The notes below the pieces were generated by a model, which was given only the letters and a program-made list of their open reading frames with translations, made no database searches and was not told where the DNA came from. Made by a program: the position numbers and the translations under genes. A stretch of DNA of 21,140 nucleotides, from contig JBBAEU010000031.1 in NCBI GenBank assembly GCA_041655765.1, forward strand, positions 1 through 21,140, in the 5' to 3' direction. This DNA is from Brumimicrobium sp041655765. GTDB taxonomy: Bacteria > Bacteroidota > Bacteroidia > Flavobacteriales_D > Crocinitomicaceae. The first letter of the stretch is position 1; each line of letters opens with the position of its first letter. This document shows, one piece after another, positions 7,234-13,982 of this stretch.

Positions 7234-8205
7234 ATGAAAATTCTTATTACCGGAGGAGCAGGCTTCATCGGTTCAAACCTTTGCGAATACTTCCTTAACA
7301 AAGGAAATGAAGTGACTTGTTTAGATAACCTTTCAACAGGATTTAAGCATAATATTGAATCTTTTTTGAGTAATTCCAATTTCACTTTTATTGAAGGAGA
7401 TATCCGAGAATTTGAAATTTGTACACAAGCTTGCAAGGGACAAGATTATGTTTTGCACCAAGCAGCATTAGGTTCTGTTCCTCGCTCTATTGAAGACCCA
7501 ATAAAAACAAACGAAAGTAATATCTCTGGATTTTTAAATATGCTTGTGGCAGCTCGGAACGAAAATGTAAAACGATTTGTCTATGCCGCTTCTTCATCTA
7601 CCTATGGTGACTCTGAAGACTTGCCTAAAGTAGAACACAGCATTGGCAAACCTTTGTCTCCTTATGCTATCACAAAATATGTCAACGAATTATACGCTGA
7701 TGTATTTAGTCGTACTTACGAAATGGAAACCATCGGATTGCGTTATTTTAATGTGTATGGAAGACGACAAGATTCTAACGGCGCATACGCTGCGGTGATT
7801 CCTTTGTTTGTTAAACGACTGATAAAATATGAATCGCCTATCATCAACGGAGATGGAACTTTTTCCCGAGACTTTACCTATATCGACAACGTGATTCAGA
7901 TGAATGAACTTGCGATGACTACTAACAATCCTGAGGCTATCAACACGGTTTACAATACTGCAGTTGGCGAACGAACAACATTATTGGACTTGGTTTTTTA
8001 CCTTAAAAAATATTTAAGCGAATACGATCCGAAAATTGCTAATGTTGAAGCTGTTCACGGTCCTAAGAGGATGGGAGATATTCCTCACTCTTTGGCTTCT
8101 ATTGAAAAAGCAAGTAATTTATTGGGTTATAAACCAACACATGACATAGATAAAGGTTTGAAATTGGCAGTGGAGTGGTATTGGGAAAATAAAGATAAAT
8201 TATAA
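7234..8205 (+). CDS. wbpP: UDP-N-acetylglucosamine 4-epimerase, WbpP type (extended SDR)
   Basis: Cytoplasmic NAD-dependent epimerase of 323 residues, likely interconverting UDP-GlcNAc and UDP-GalNAc for surface polysaccharide. The NAD motif is GGAGFIG (7-13). Family marks of the WbpP/TviC/WbgU group are all present: DNLSTGFKHN (31-40), HQAALGSVPRSIEDP (75-89), AASSSTYGDS (118-127), Tyr144/Lys148 in SPYAITKYVNE, GRRQDSNGAYAAVIP, and GPKRMGDIPHSLAS near the C-terminus. These separate it from GalE, which lacks the GSVPRS and GAYAAVIP forms. Some family members act on the uronic acid forms, so the acceptor is not certain. It stands alone, with no glycosyltransferase or flippase gene beside it, and is followed by a hairpin that may end transcription. 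Confidence 0.92.
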   Translation: MKILITGGAGFIGSNLCEYFLNKGNEVTCLDNLSTGFKHNIESFLSNSNFTFIEGDIREFEICTQACKGQDYVLHQAALGSVPRSIEDPIKTNESNISGFLNMLVAARNENVKRFVYAASSSTYGDSEDLPKVEHSIGKPLSPYAITKYVNELYADVFSRTYEMETIGLRYFNVYGRRQDSNGAYAAVIPLFVKRLIKYESPIINGDGTFSRDFTYIDNVIQMNELAMTTNNPEAINTVYNTAVGERTTLLDLVFYLKKYLSEYDPKIANVEAVHGPKRMGDIPHSLASIEKASNLLGYKPTHDIDKGLKLAVEWYWENKDKL

Positions 8206-8226
8206 GCATAAGATTCATAAAATTAA

Positions 8227-8257
8227 AGCAACACCCAAATTTAATTCAGGCGTTGCT
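8227..8257 (+). terminator. hairpin downstream of the epimerase
   Basis: AGCAACACC (8227-8235) can pair with GGCGTTGCT (8249-8257) with one mismatch across a 13-base loop, followed by a weak T-rich run (ATTTCAATTTT). It is 22 bases after the epimerase stop. This is a plausible but imperfect intrinsic terminator. Confidence 0.45.
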
Positions 8258-8334
8258 ATTTCAATTTTATAAATATTATTTAGTTTTCGAAAACCAAATA
8301 TATGTATTGAAAAAAGTCAATATAATAATGATTC

Positions 8335-8349
8335 TCTGAAAGGTTCAGA
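8335..8349 (-). other. short hairpin downstream of the lipoprotein gene
   Basis: TCTGAA-AGG-TTCAGA is a perfect 6-base stem with a 3-base loop, 44 bases past the stop of the minus-strand lipoprotein gene. A second perfect palindrome, GTTTTCGAAAAC, lies at 8283-8294. Neither has a convincing U-tract in the direction of the lipoprotein gene, so a termination role is only possible. Confidence 0.3.
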
Positions 8350-8392
8350 AAAAACGCATTGGTTTTTAAAAAGAATGGGTGAAGGTATGACT

Positions 8393-8893
8393 TTAATTCA
8401 ACGGTTGTCCAACAGGAACAGCACAATCATGTCCTGGTTCACCATGTGGAGGATTTATACGAACAGTATTGTCATTATTGATTATTGGAGTATTTTGAGG
8501 AATCGTAATTGAAGGAGTTGCCGTACCAGAAGTTGATCCACCTGAATTTGGTAAAGGTTCCCCAACAGGAACAGCACAATCATGTCCTGGTTCACCATGT
8601 GGAGGATTTATCTTAACAGCTGATTGTTGTGGAGTATTTTGAGCTGGAGCCTCATTGTTAACCTCAGAAACTTCAATCTGAGGTGTATTACTTGCGTCAG
8701 TATTAACTTCAATCATATCAGAGGATTCTACGTCCTCAGTGGGAGCTAATTTTCTTACACCTTCTGTTGCTTCTTCTGTATTTACATCGCTTTCAGAAAT
8801 ATTCTCATTGGTTTCATTTTGACAAGAAACAAAAACAAGCATTGAACTTGCCATTAGAATCAAAGGTGATTTTTTTAAAGTTTGTTTTAACAT
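8393..8893 (-). CDS. small lipoprotein with two HGEPGHDC repeats
   Basis: Predicted lipoprotein of 166 residues, function unknown. The signal is MLKQTLKK followed by a hydrophobic core and FVSC, with Cys24 as the likely lipidated residue. Residues about 25-90 are an acidic, low-complexity linker (Glu, Asp, Asn, Thr, Ser). The block INPPHGEPGHDCAVPVG occurs at 95-111 and again, identically, at 146-162, the second copy ending the protein. The two are joined by a Gly/Ser/Thr/Pro-rich spacer. The H-x4-H-x-C arrangement could bind a metal or support a thiol function, but no function is established. I recall related HGxPGHxC tails in other Bacteroidota hypothetical proteins; that is memory, not a search. 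The gene has its own -7 box and is divergent from maf. Confidence 0.85.
   Translation of the reverse strand: MLKQTLKKSPLILMASSMLVFVSCQNETNENISESDVNTEEATEGVRKLAPTEDVESSDMIEVNTDASNTPQIEVSEVNNEAPAQNTPQQSAVKINPPHGEPGHDCAVPVGEPLPNSGGSTSGTATPSITIPQNTPIINNDNTVRINPPHGEPGHDCAVPVGQPLN
8409..8458 (-). repeat. 50-base perfect direct repeat, copy 1 (3'-terminal coding copy)
   Basis: These 50 bases are identical to 8562-8611, including third codon positions, and encode the C-terminal HGEPGHDC block of the lipoprotein. The copies start 153 bases (51 codons) apart, keeping frame. Confidence 0.95.
8562..8611 (-). repeat. 50-base perfect direct repeat, copy 2
   Basis: Identical to 8409-8458; encodes the first HGEPGHDC block (residues about 95-111) of the lipoprotein. 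Identity at synonymous sites points to recent duplication or gene conversion. Confidence 0.95.
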
Positions 8894-8922
8894 ATTTTTT
8901 TTTTAAAAGAATTTATAAATAG

Positions 8923-8930
8923 CAAAGTTA
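8923..8930 (-). promoter_or_regulatory. -7 box of the lipoprotein gene
   Basis: TAACTTTG followed by C on the minus strand is a perfect TAnnTTTG box, about 30 bases upstream of the lipoprotein ATG. No TTG is seen at the expected -33 position, so the promoter is only half supported. Confidence 0.45.
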
Positions 8931-9074
8931 CAAAAAAAATGAGGAATAAATAAATGCTTTTTTGTTAAAGTTAAATCATGGAGACATATTTGTATGATTT
9001 AGGAGTTTTTACCCTTTTCTTTGATAAAATTCAATGTTTTATCAGTAACAAACAATAACAAATAGTTTCTTTTG

Positions 9075-9082
9075 TAACTTTA
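9075..9082 (+). promoter_or_regulatory. possible -7 box of maf
   Basis: TAACTTTA differs from TAnnTTTG in its last base and lies 20 bases upstream of the maf ATG. There is no clear -33 element. Confidence 0.3.
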
Positions 9083-9102
9083 CCTCCAATTCAGTATAAA
9101 AA

Positions 9103-9669
9103 ATGTTTTCAAAAAAAGTCATATTAGGTTCTTCCTCACCGAGAAGAATGCAATTAATTCAAGAACTTGGGTTTGAAGTTGAAATCCGAAAGAAAGAAGT
9201 AGATGAAAATCATCCAGACTCCATGAGCTTGTATGATGTCCCAGAATATTTGTCAAAACTGAAAGCCGAACCTTTAAAAGAAACACTTCAAGAAAACGAA
9301 GTTTTAATAACCTCGGATACAGTCGTTATTTTTAATGGTAGAATCTTAGGAAAACCCAAAAATAGGGAAGAGGCGATAGAAACGTTAAAAGAACTTTCAG
9401 GCAAAGAACACGACGTTGTTTCTGGCGTTTATATTTACACTCCTCATCAAGAAAAATCTTTTTCGGAAAAAACAACTGTTTATTTTAAAGTCCTATCACA
9501 AGAAGAAATTGAATATTATGTTGATCAATATCAACCTTTTGATAAAGCAGGTGCTTACGGCATTCAAGAATGGATTGGAATGATTGGTGTAAAAAAAATT
9601 GTAGGCGACTTTTACAATGTTATGGGGCTTCCTGTGCAGAGGTTGTGGGATGCGTTGAGCCAATTATAA
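9103..9669 (+). CDS. maf: Maf-family nucleoside triphosphate pyrophosphatase (YhdE-like)
   Basis: House-cleaning nucleotide pyrophosphatase of 188 residues that hydrolyses non-canonical or excess nucleoside triphosphates to the monophosphate and pyrophosphate. The N-terminal substrate loop is LGSSSPRRMQLI (8-19). TSDTVVIFNGRILGKP carries the catalytic Asp region, and KAGAYGIQEW followed by GDFYNVMGLPV is the conserved C-terminal block. The GAYGIQE form suits the dTTP/UTP pyrophosphatase (YhdE) subgroup more than the m7GTP subgroup; that assignment is inference. It is a single gene, divergent from the lipoprotein and convergent with the J-domain gene, with 48 bases between stops. Confidence 0.95.
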   Translation: MFSKKVILGSSSPRRMQLIQELGFEVEIRKKEVDENHPDSMSLYDVPEYLSKLKAEPLKETLQENEVLITSDTVVIFNGRILGKPKNREEAIETLKELSGKEHDVVSGVYIYTPHQEKSFSEKTTVYFKVLSQEEIEYYVDQYQPFDKAGAYGIQEWIGMIGVKKIVGDFYNVMGLPVQRLWDALSQL

Positions 9670-9717
9670 CGTTTATATCAGCCTTAATTTTATTAAACAA
9701 AACAGTTAAATCAACAT

Positions 9718-10599
9718 TTATAACAAACCAAAAGTAATAATATGCAACCACCGATTGTTGGATACCAATGCAAAAACAATCAATGGCGTAAAAATATAAA
9801 AAGCCAAATTGAAGCTTAATTTAAAAGCAAAAGTATTCGATTTCATAAAATAAATAACAGCCGGTATAAGCAAGACTAATTGTATAAAAGGGAATATAAT
9901 GATAAAACTGTAATCTGGTGTAAACGTTTGCCACTTGTCTTCACTCAAGAAATGAACGTGTTTAACATCCTTAAAAAGAAAAGTTTTTTCGATATGGAAA
10001 ACAGCATCGGAATGGTATTTGGCTAATTTTTCTGGTCCCCAAATTTTGTCCCCCGTGTCCATCATCACAGGACTAATTGAAGATTTTACCAAACCATTGA
10101 ATTTAATATCGGAATTTGCTTTTTGCATGTAAGATTCTTGAAGTGAAGTTGGAAGAAATAAATAATCAACTGTTGAAAGAAAAGAAAAAAGCAAGCATGA
10201 AAACATCAAGATTTTATAGCGTTTCCATGTTTTTCCTGTGATTAAAGATTCATAATAACGCAATTCCTCTTCTTTTTCACGCTTTTTCAAAAATTCGTAT
10301 CGAGCCCTTGCACGCCGCATTCTACTTTCTAAATCGCCTAAATCTCTATCGCGCTGTGTCTCTGTAGTGAACGGTTCTTTAGCTTCTCGAGAAGTTGAAG
10401 CTGCTTTTTTATCTTGCTCAATTGCGTAAATTAAATTGTCATAAGCTTCAGTAATTAAGATAAAACTTTCGTGTGCTTCTTTAGACGGATTTTTATCGGG
10501 ATGATACTTAAAAGCTTTCTTACGATAAGCTTTCTTGATAACATCAATATCTTTGGTTGGAGAAATACCTAATATTTTAAAATATTTAGCTGACTTCAT
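9718..10599 (-). CDS. membrane-anchored J-domain protein
   Basis: Protein of 293 residues with an N-terminal J domain (about 4-62) bearing the HPD motif at 33-35 (KYHPDKNPS), which stimulates the ATPase of DnaK/Hsp70. The rest is not DnaJ: there is no Gly/Phe region or zinc-finger domain. Instead a highly charged helical segment (about 80-120, many Arg/Glu/Lys) is followed by three predicted membrane segments at about 128-150, 231-252 and 260-282. The roughly 80 residues between the first and second segments probably lie on the other side of the membrane. It would recruit DnaK to the membrane; the client is unknown. Its ATG overlaps the menE stop in ATGA, so the two are almost certainly co-transcribed. 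Confidence 0.87.
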   Translation of the reverse strand: MKSAKYFKILGISPTKDIDVIKKAYRKKAFKYHPDKNPSKEAHESFILITEAYDNLIYAIEQDKKAASTSREAKEPFTTETQRDRDLGDLESRMRRARARYEFLKKREKEEELRYYESLITGKTWKRYKILMFSCLLFSFLSTVDYLFLPTSLQESYMQKANSDIKFNGLVKSSISPVMMDTGDKIWGPEKLAKYHSDAVFHIEKTFLFKDVKHVHFLSEDKWQTFTPDYSFIIIFPFIQLVLLIPAVIYFMKSNTFAFKLSFNLAFYIFTPLIVFALVSNNRWLHIITFGLL

Positions 10600-11588
10600 C
10601 GAATCGTTTTTAAAGTTTGTAAACGATTTATTTTTCCAGATGCTGTTCTTACCAATGAAGGAATAAAATAGTAAGTTTTTGGTCGCTCGTAAACATCAAC
10701 TATTCCTTCAATTTTTTTCTGTAAATCGTTGGTTTTTAAATCTTCTTCTCCTATAAAAATCACAGCATTGCCTAATTTATCGTCTGGCAAAGAACTAATA
10801 ACAAAATTGTTTATCAAAAGTGCGTTTTTAATCTTTTCTTCCACAACTTCAGGATTGATTTTTACACCCCCCGAATTGATGATAAAATCAGCTCTTCCTT
10901 TCCAAAAAAAACTTTTTTCATCGATTAATTCTACAATATCGTTTGTTTTGAGTTTTTCAATACCTAAGTTCTCATTTGAAATTACCAAGCAGTCATTTTG
11001 TACGGACAAAACTGTATTTCCAATCACTCGAAATGGTGAGTTTTCAATTTTTAAATCTTTTAAAGCAATGTGTGACACCGTTTCTGTCATGCCAAATGTT
11101 GAATAAGCTATGCAGTTAAACTTTTTCAATTTTTGCTCTAACTGTGTAGAAACAGATGCTCCTCCAATAATTAGTGTACCAATTAGATTTAGTTTTTCAG
11201 GATTTTGGCGAATAATTTCTTCAACTTGAAAGGGAACCATCGCTGCAAAATCTATTGGGAAATCTATATTTTTTAAAGGATTACTCGTAACTTCTGTAAC
11301 AATTAGGTCTAAGTTATATCTTAATGCACGAACAATCATCATTTTACTGCCTATATAATTGGAATTCATGCAGATAAGTGCATTTTTCATTTTGTATAAG
11401 CCAAGTTCTTCACCAGTCATCTCTGCTGAATTTTGCATCTTCCATTTAGGGAGTTTAATCGTTTTAGCTTTGCCTGTTGAGCCTGATGTTTGCTGATTAA
11501 TAGAATCTTTACCATTATTCCATTGCAAGATGAAATTGATAACATTCAAGATGTTCGTTTTAGAGGAATCTAGATTTATCAATTGCAT
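10596..11588 (-). CDS. menE: AMP-dependent acyl-CoA ligase, probable O-succinylbenzoate-CoA ligase
   Basis: Adenylate-forming enzyme of 330 residues, probably MenE, which activates o-succinylbenzoate with ATP and CoA in menaquinone synthesis. The P-loop TSGSTGKAK is at 34-42, the adenine-binding STFGMTETVSH at 163-173, the hinge GRADFIINSGG at 231-241, and the C-terminal catalytic Lys319 in TASGKINR. It is much shorter than classical MenE (about 450 or more residues) and lacks most of the N-terminal subdomain, a compact form I associate with Bacteroidota MenE. No other men genes are in the window, so the substrate is inferred from family shape. It is transcribed first, ahead of the J-domain gene. 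Confidence 0.82.
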   Translation of the reverse strand: MQLINLDSSKTNILNVINFILQWNNGKDSINQQTSGSTGKAKTIKLPKWKMQNSAEMTGEELGLYKMKNALICMNSNYIGSKMMIVRALRYNLDLIVTEVTSNPLKNIDFPIDFAAMVPFQVEEIIRQNPEKLNLIGTLIIGGASVSTQLEQKLKKFNCIAYSTFGMTETVSHIALKDLKIENSPFRVIGNTVLSVQNDCLVISNENLGIEKLKTNDIVELIDEKSFFWKGRADFIINSGGVKINPEVVEEKIKNALLINNFVISSLPDDKLGNAVIFIGEEDLKTNDLQKKIEGIVDVYERPKTYYFIPSLVRTASGKINRLQTLKTIR

Positions 11589-11696
11589 GGATTAACAAAT
11601 TTTGGGCACGAAAATTGATTAAGTTCTGATAAAAAACACAATCTTTACAAAAGTTTGTTTTTAATCAAATTATTTAAAATTATAAAGATAATAAAA

Positions 11697-12122
11697 ATGA
11701 AAAGACTTCGTGTTGCTTTAATATTGATTTCTCTTTTTTCTACCTCATTTTTGTGGGGACAAACAACTGACAATACATCGGGAATCCAATTTCAAGAGTT
11801 GAGTTTTGATGAAGCTCTGGCTCTTGCAGAAAAAGAAGATAAACTTGTTTTTATGGATGCTTTTGCGGTTTGGTGCGGACCATGTAAGATGTTGGATAGA
11901 AATACTTTTCCGGATGAAAAGGTTGGTGAATTTTTTAATGAAAGATTTATAAGTATTAAGATGGACATGGAGAAAGGAGAAGGACCAGAACTCGCTAAAA
12001 GATATGCTGTACGTGCTTATCCGACTTTAATTGTGTTTCATCCAAATGGAAAAGTTGCTAAGAAAATGTTGGGCTACATGACGCCAGAACAGTTGCTAAT
12101 TCAGATGAAAGAATTTGATTAA
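11697..12122 (+). CDS. exported thioredoxin-like protein (WCGPC)
   Basis: Protein of 141 residues with an N-terminal signal peptide (MKRLRVALILISLFSTSFLWG, probable cleavage near residue 20-22) followed by a thioredoxin fold. The redox site is Trp59-Cys60-Gly-Pro-Cys63-Lys, and the cis-proline is Pro109 in RAYPTL. It resembles the thioredoxin_7/DUF255-like periplasmic group and probably reduces or isomerises disulfides in the envelope. An upstream TTG at 11655 extends the frame by 14 residues, but it adds a lysine/isoleucine-rich stretch before an already good signal peptide, so I use the ATG at 11697. It is divergent from menE. Its TAA shares the TTAA at 12119-12122 with the stop of the convergent hydrolase. 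Confidence 0.9.
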   Translation: MKRLRVALILISLFSTSFLWGQTTDNTSGIQFQELSFDEALALAEKEDKLVFMDAFAVWCGPCKMLDRNTFPDEKVGEFFNERFISIKMDMEKGEGPELAKRYAVRAYPTLIVFHPNGKVAKKMLGYMTPEQLLIQMKEFD

Positions 12123-12775
12123 TCTTTTCTGCATTTAGCCAATTCAGATTGTAAAATTTCTGAAATCTCTTTTGATTTATTTAAAACCATAAAATGTTCT
12201 CCTTTTTTAATCGTAAAATCGGCTTTTACATTTTTTATCGGTATCATTTTATCTTTCGCTCCATGAATATGAACAGTATTTTTAGGTAATTCTGTGTTTT
12301 CCCAATTTCCAATTTCATTTACTGCCCAAAAGAAAAACCCTGGTTCCGTATCTTTTACAATTTCTTTTAATAGGTCTTTTTCTTTTTGCGTTTTGGCTCC
12401 AAAAAACCAATCTGTAATGCGATTTGATTTTTGCAGAAAAAATTTGGGCATGAACTTGTGAAAATTGAGTTTAATTGATAACCTAAATCCTTTCGACAAT
12501 TCAAATTTCGTTTTTGCCGAAGAAATCAAAATAATCTTTTGAACGGGAATAATTTTTGAAATTTCAATGGCAAGAATCCCGCCAAAAGAAAGTCCAATTA
12601 AAATAGGGTTTTCATCTTGAAAAGGTTCTGAAATCCGACGTGCATAGGTTGAAATTTCTTCATTTGAATCTGGCTCTATCCAGTCGACAAATTGAACCTG
12701 AAAATCTCCAAAATCTACATATCTGAATGCTCGTTCATCTACACCAAGTCCACTAAAAATATAAATTTTGTTCAT
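12119..12775 (-). CDS. small alpha/beta hydrolase
   Basis: Cytoplasmic alpha/beta hydrolase of 218 residues, substrate unknown. The N-terminus MNKIYIFSGLGVDERAF has the oxyanion-region GLG. The nucleophile Ser63 is in LIGLSFGGILA, the acid is Asp175 in HIHGAKDKMIP, and the base is His194 in KKGEHFMV. No signal peptide is present. It lies 11 bases after the CoA-transferase gene on the same strand, so the pair is probably an operon and the hydrolase may act on a CoA- or ester-linked product (inference). The two stops of this gene and of the convergent thioredoxin-like gene overlap in TTAA. Confidence 0.85.
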   Translation of the reverse strand: MNKIYIFSGLGVDERAFRYVDFGDFQVQFVDWIEPDSNEEISTYARRISEPFQDENPILIGLSFGGILAIEISKIIPVQKIILISSAKTKFELSKGFRLSIKLNFHKFMPKFFLQKSNRITDWFFGAKTQKEKDLLKEIVKDTEPGFFFWAVNEIGNWENTELPKNTVHIHGAKDKMIPIKNVKADFTIKKGEHFMVLNKSKEISEILQSELAKCRKD

Positions 12776-12786
12776 TGACTTTTACG

Positions 12787-13869
12787 TTAATCGCTTGTAT
12801 TCCATGCAATTGAACTTACGCGTTTTGTTTTTACTCCATCAATTTCTTCTTCGCGAATCAGTGCTTTTGCTAATTCAGTTTTAAAAACAGCCTCTAAATC
12901 TTTGATTTCTCCGCATGGAACGTACAAATCGTGCATTGCTTCTAAAATTTTATCGGCTGAATAAAGTTGAATTTCTTTTTTAAGAATTTCGTACAATTCT
13001 TTGCGGTATTTGACCCTTGCTTGAACGGTTGCAAACCTTTCATCTGTTGGGAGATAATCAAGTTTTAAGAAATAACAGAGACTTTTAAAATGTTTGTTGC
13101 TGCCAATAGCAAATGTTAGCGTACGCTTGTCTTTGGTTTGAAACAGCTCTCCATAAGGCGCAATATTTGGATGTAAAGATCCGATTCGCTGCGGAATATG
13201 TCCTGCCATTAAGTAATTTGATGCTTGATTAATGAGCGAACTGATAGCTGCTTCATACAAGGAAACAGAAATTGATTTTCCAATGTAATTTTGATTCCCT
13301 TTCCGCAGGAATAATTCTATTAAGATTCCTTCTTTTAATTGATGCGCTGCTAAAACATCAATAAAAGCAACTGGCATTTTGAGGGGTTCGCTTTCAGGTG
13401 TGCCGTTCATTGACATAATTCCTGATTCTGCTTGTAAAATCAAGTCGTAAGCAACACGGTCACTTTCCGTTCCATATCCATTGATTTTTCCAATAATTAA
13501 TCTCTGATTGATTGCACGCAATTGATTATCTGTGATTTTTAATTTCTCTTGGTCGCCTTTCTTAAAATTCATCAAAATAACGTCTGAATCTTTGATTTTT
13601 TCAAGTAAACGGGCATAATCTGAGTCATCTTTTAAATCTAAATTCAAGTATTTTTTTTTGTAGTTAATACTTGAAAAATAGGCAGAAACAGAACTGGATT
13701 TGTCTTCGTTGGGTAATTTCCAAGCCCTTGTAATATCAGGATGTTTTGCATTTTCTATTTTAAGAACGTTTGCGCCTAATTCTGCAAAAAACATTCCAAC
13801 AGATGGTCCTGCCAAAACAGTTGATAAGTCGATGATTTTTAAATCTTTAAAGGGTAAAGGAATTGCCAT
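12787..13869 (-). CDS. CoA-transferase family III (CaiB/BaiF) protein
   Basis: Protein of 360 residues in the family III CoA-transferase group (formyl-CoA transferase, CaiB, alpha-methylacyl-CoA racemase). Marks include LKIIDLSTVLAGPSVGMFFAELGANVLKIE (10-39) with the CoA-binding glycine-rich turn, the INYKKKYLNLDLK block (68-80), INGYGTES (129-136), YDLILQAESGIMSMNG, and Asp171 in VAFIDVLAAHQLKEG as the probable catalytic aspartate. The substrate cannot be told: it may transfer CoA between acids or epimerise a branched acyl-CoA. It is somewhat shorter than formyl-CoA transferase. It precedes the alpha/beta hydrolase by 11 bases and is divergent from tex. Confidence 0.9.
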   Translation of the reverse strand: MAIPLPFKDLKIIDLSTVLAGPSVGMFFAELGANVLKIENAKHPDITRAWKLPNEDKSSSVSAYFSSINYKKKYLNLDLKDDSDYARLLEKIKDSDVILMNFKKGDQEKLKITDNQLRAINQRLIIGKINGYGTESDRVAYDLILQAESGIMSMNGTPESEPLKMPVAFIDVLAAHQLKEGILIELFLRKGNQNYIGKSISVSLYEAAISSLINQASNYLMAGHIPQRIGSLHPNIAPYGELFQTKDKRTLTFAIGSNKHFKSLCYFLKLDYLPTDERFATVQARVKYRKELYEILKKEIQLYSADKILEAMHDLYVPCGEIKDLEAVFKTELAKALIREEEIDGVKTKRVSSIAWNTSD

Positions 13870-13893
13870 TTTTTAAATTCTATTTATTAACAT

Positions 13894-13901
13894 TAAAGAT
13901 A
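13894..13901 (-). promoter_or_regulatory. possible -7 box of the CoA-transferase gene
   Basis: TATCTTTA on the minus strand, one base off TAnnTTTG, 24 bases upstream of the ATG at 13869. No clear -33 box. Confidence 0.3.
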
Positions 13902-13955
13902 TATTTTTTTAATCATTCTTGGGTACATAATTCTTAAAAATTCTTGATATTATGC

Positions 13956-13963
13956 TAAGTTTG
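13956..13963 (+). promoter_or_regulatory. -7 box of tex
   Basis: TAAGTTTG is a perfect TAnnTTTG box, 19 bases upstream of the tex ATG. The -33 position (about 13933-13936) is TTCTTAAA-like, without TTTG. Confidence 0.45.
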
Positions 13964-13982
13964 TAGCAATAAATGATATTTC

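Noticed and set aside
7206..7436. Minus-strand frame opposite the start of the WbpP-type epimerase
   Set aside because: It is the shadow of a well-supported gene, with no domain or homology signal of its own.
4424..8205. A polysaccharide biosynthesis island because two extended SDR epimerases lie near each other
   Set aside because: They are in different operons on opposite strands, with no glycosyltransferase, flippase or polymerase gene nearby, so an island is not supported.
8409..8611. CRISPR-like repeat pair
   Set aside because: Only two copies, both within a coding frame and encoding the same protein motif; no array or cas genes.
11655..11696. TTG start extending the thioredoxin-like protein by 14 residues
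   Set aside because: The ATG at 11697 already begins a clean signal peptide; the extra residues are Lys/Ile-rich and would weaken it.
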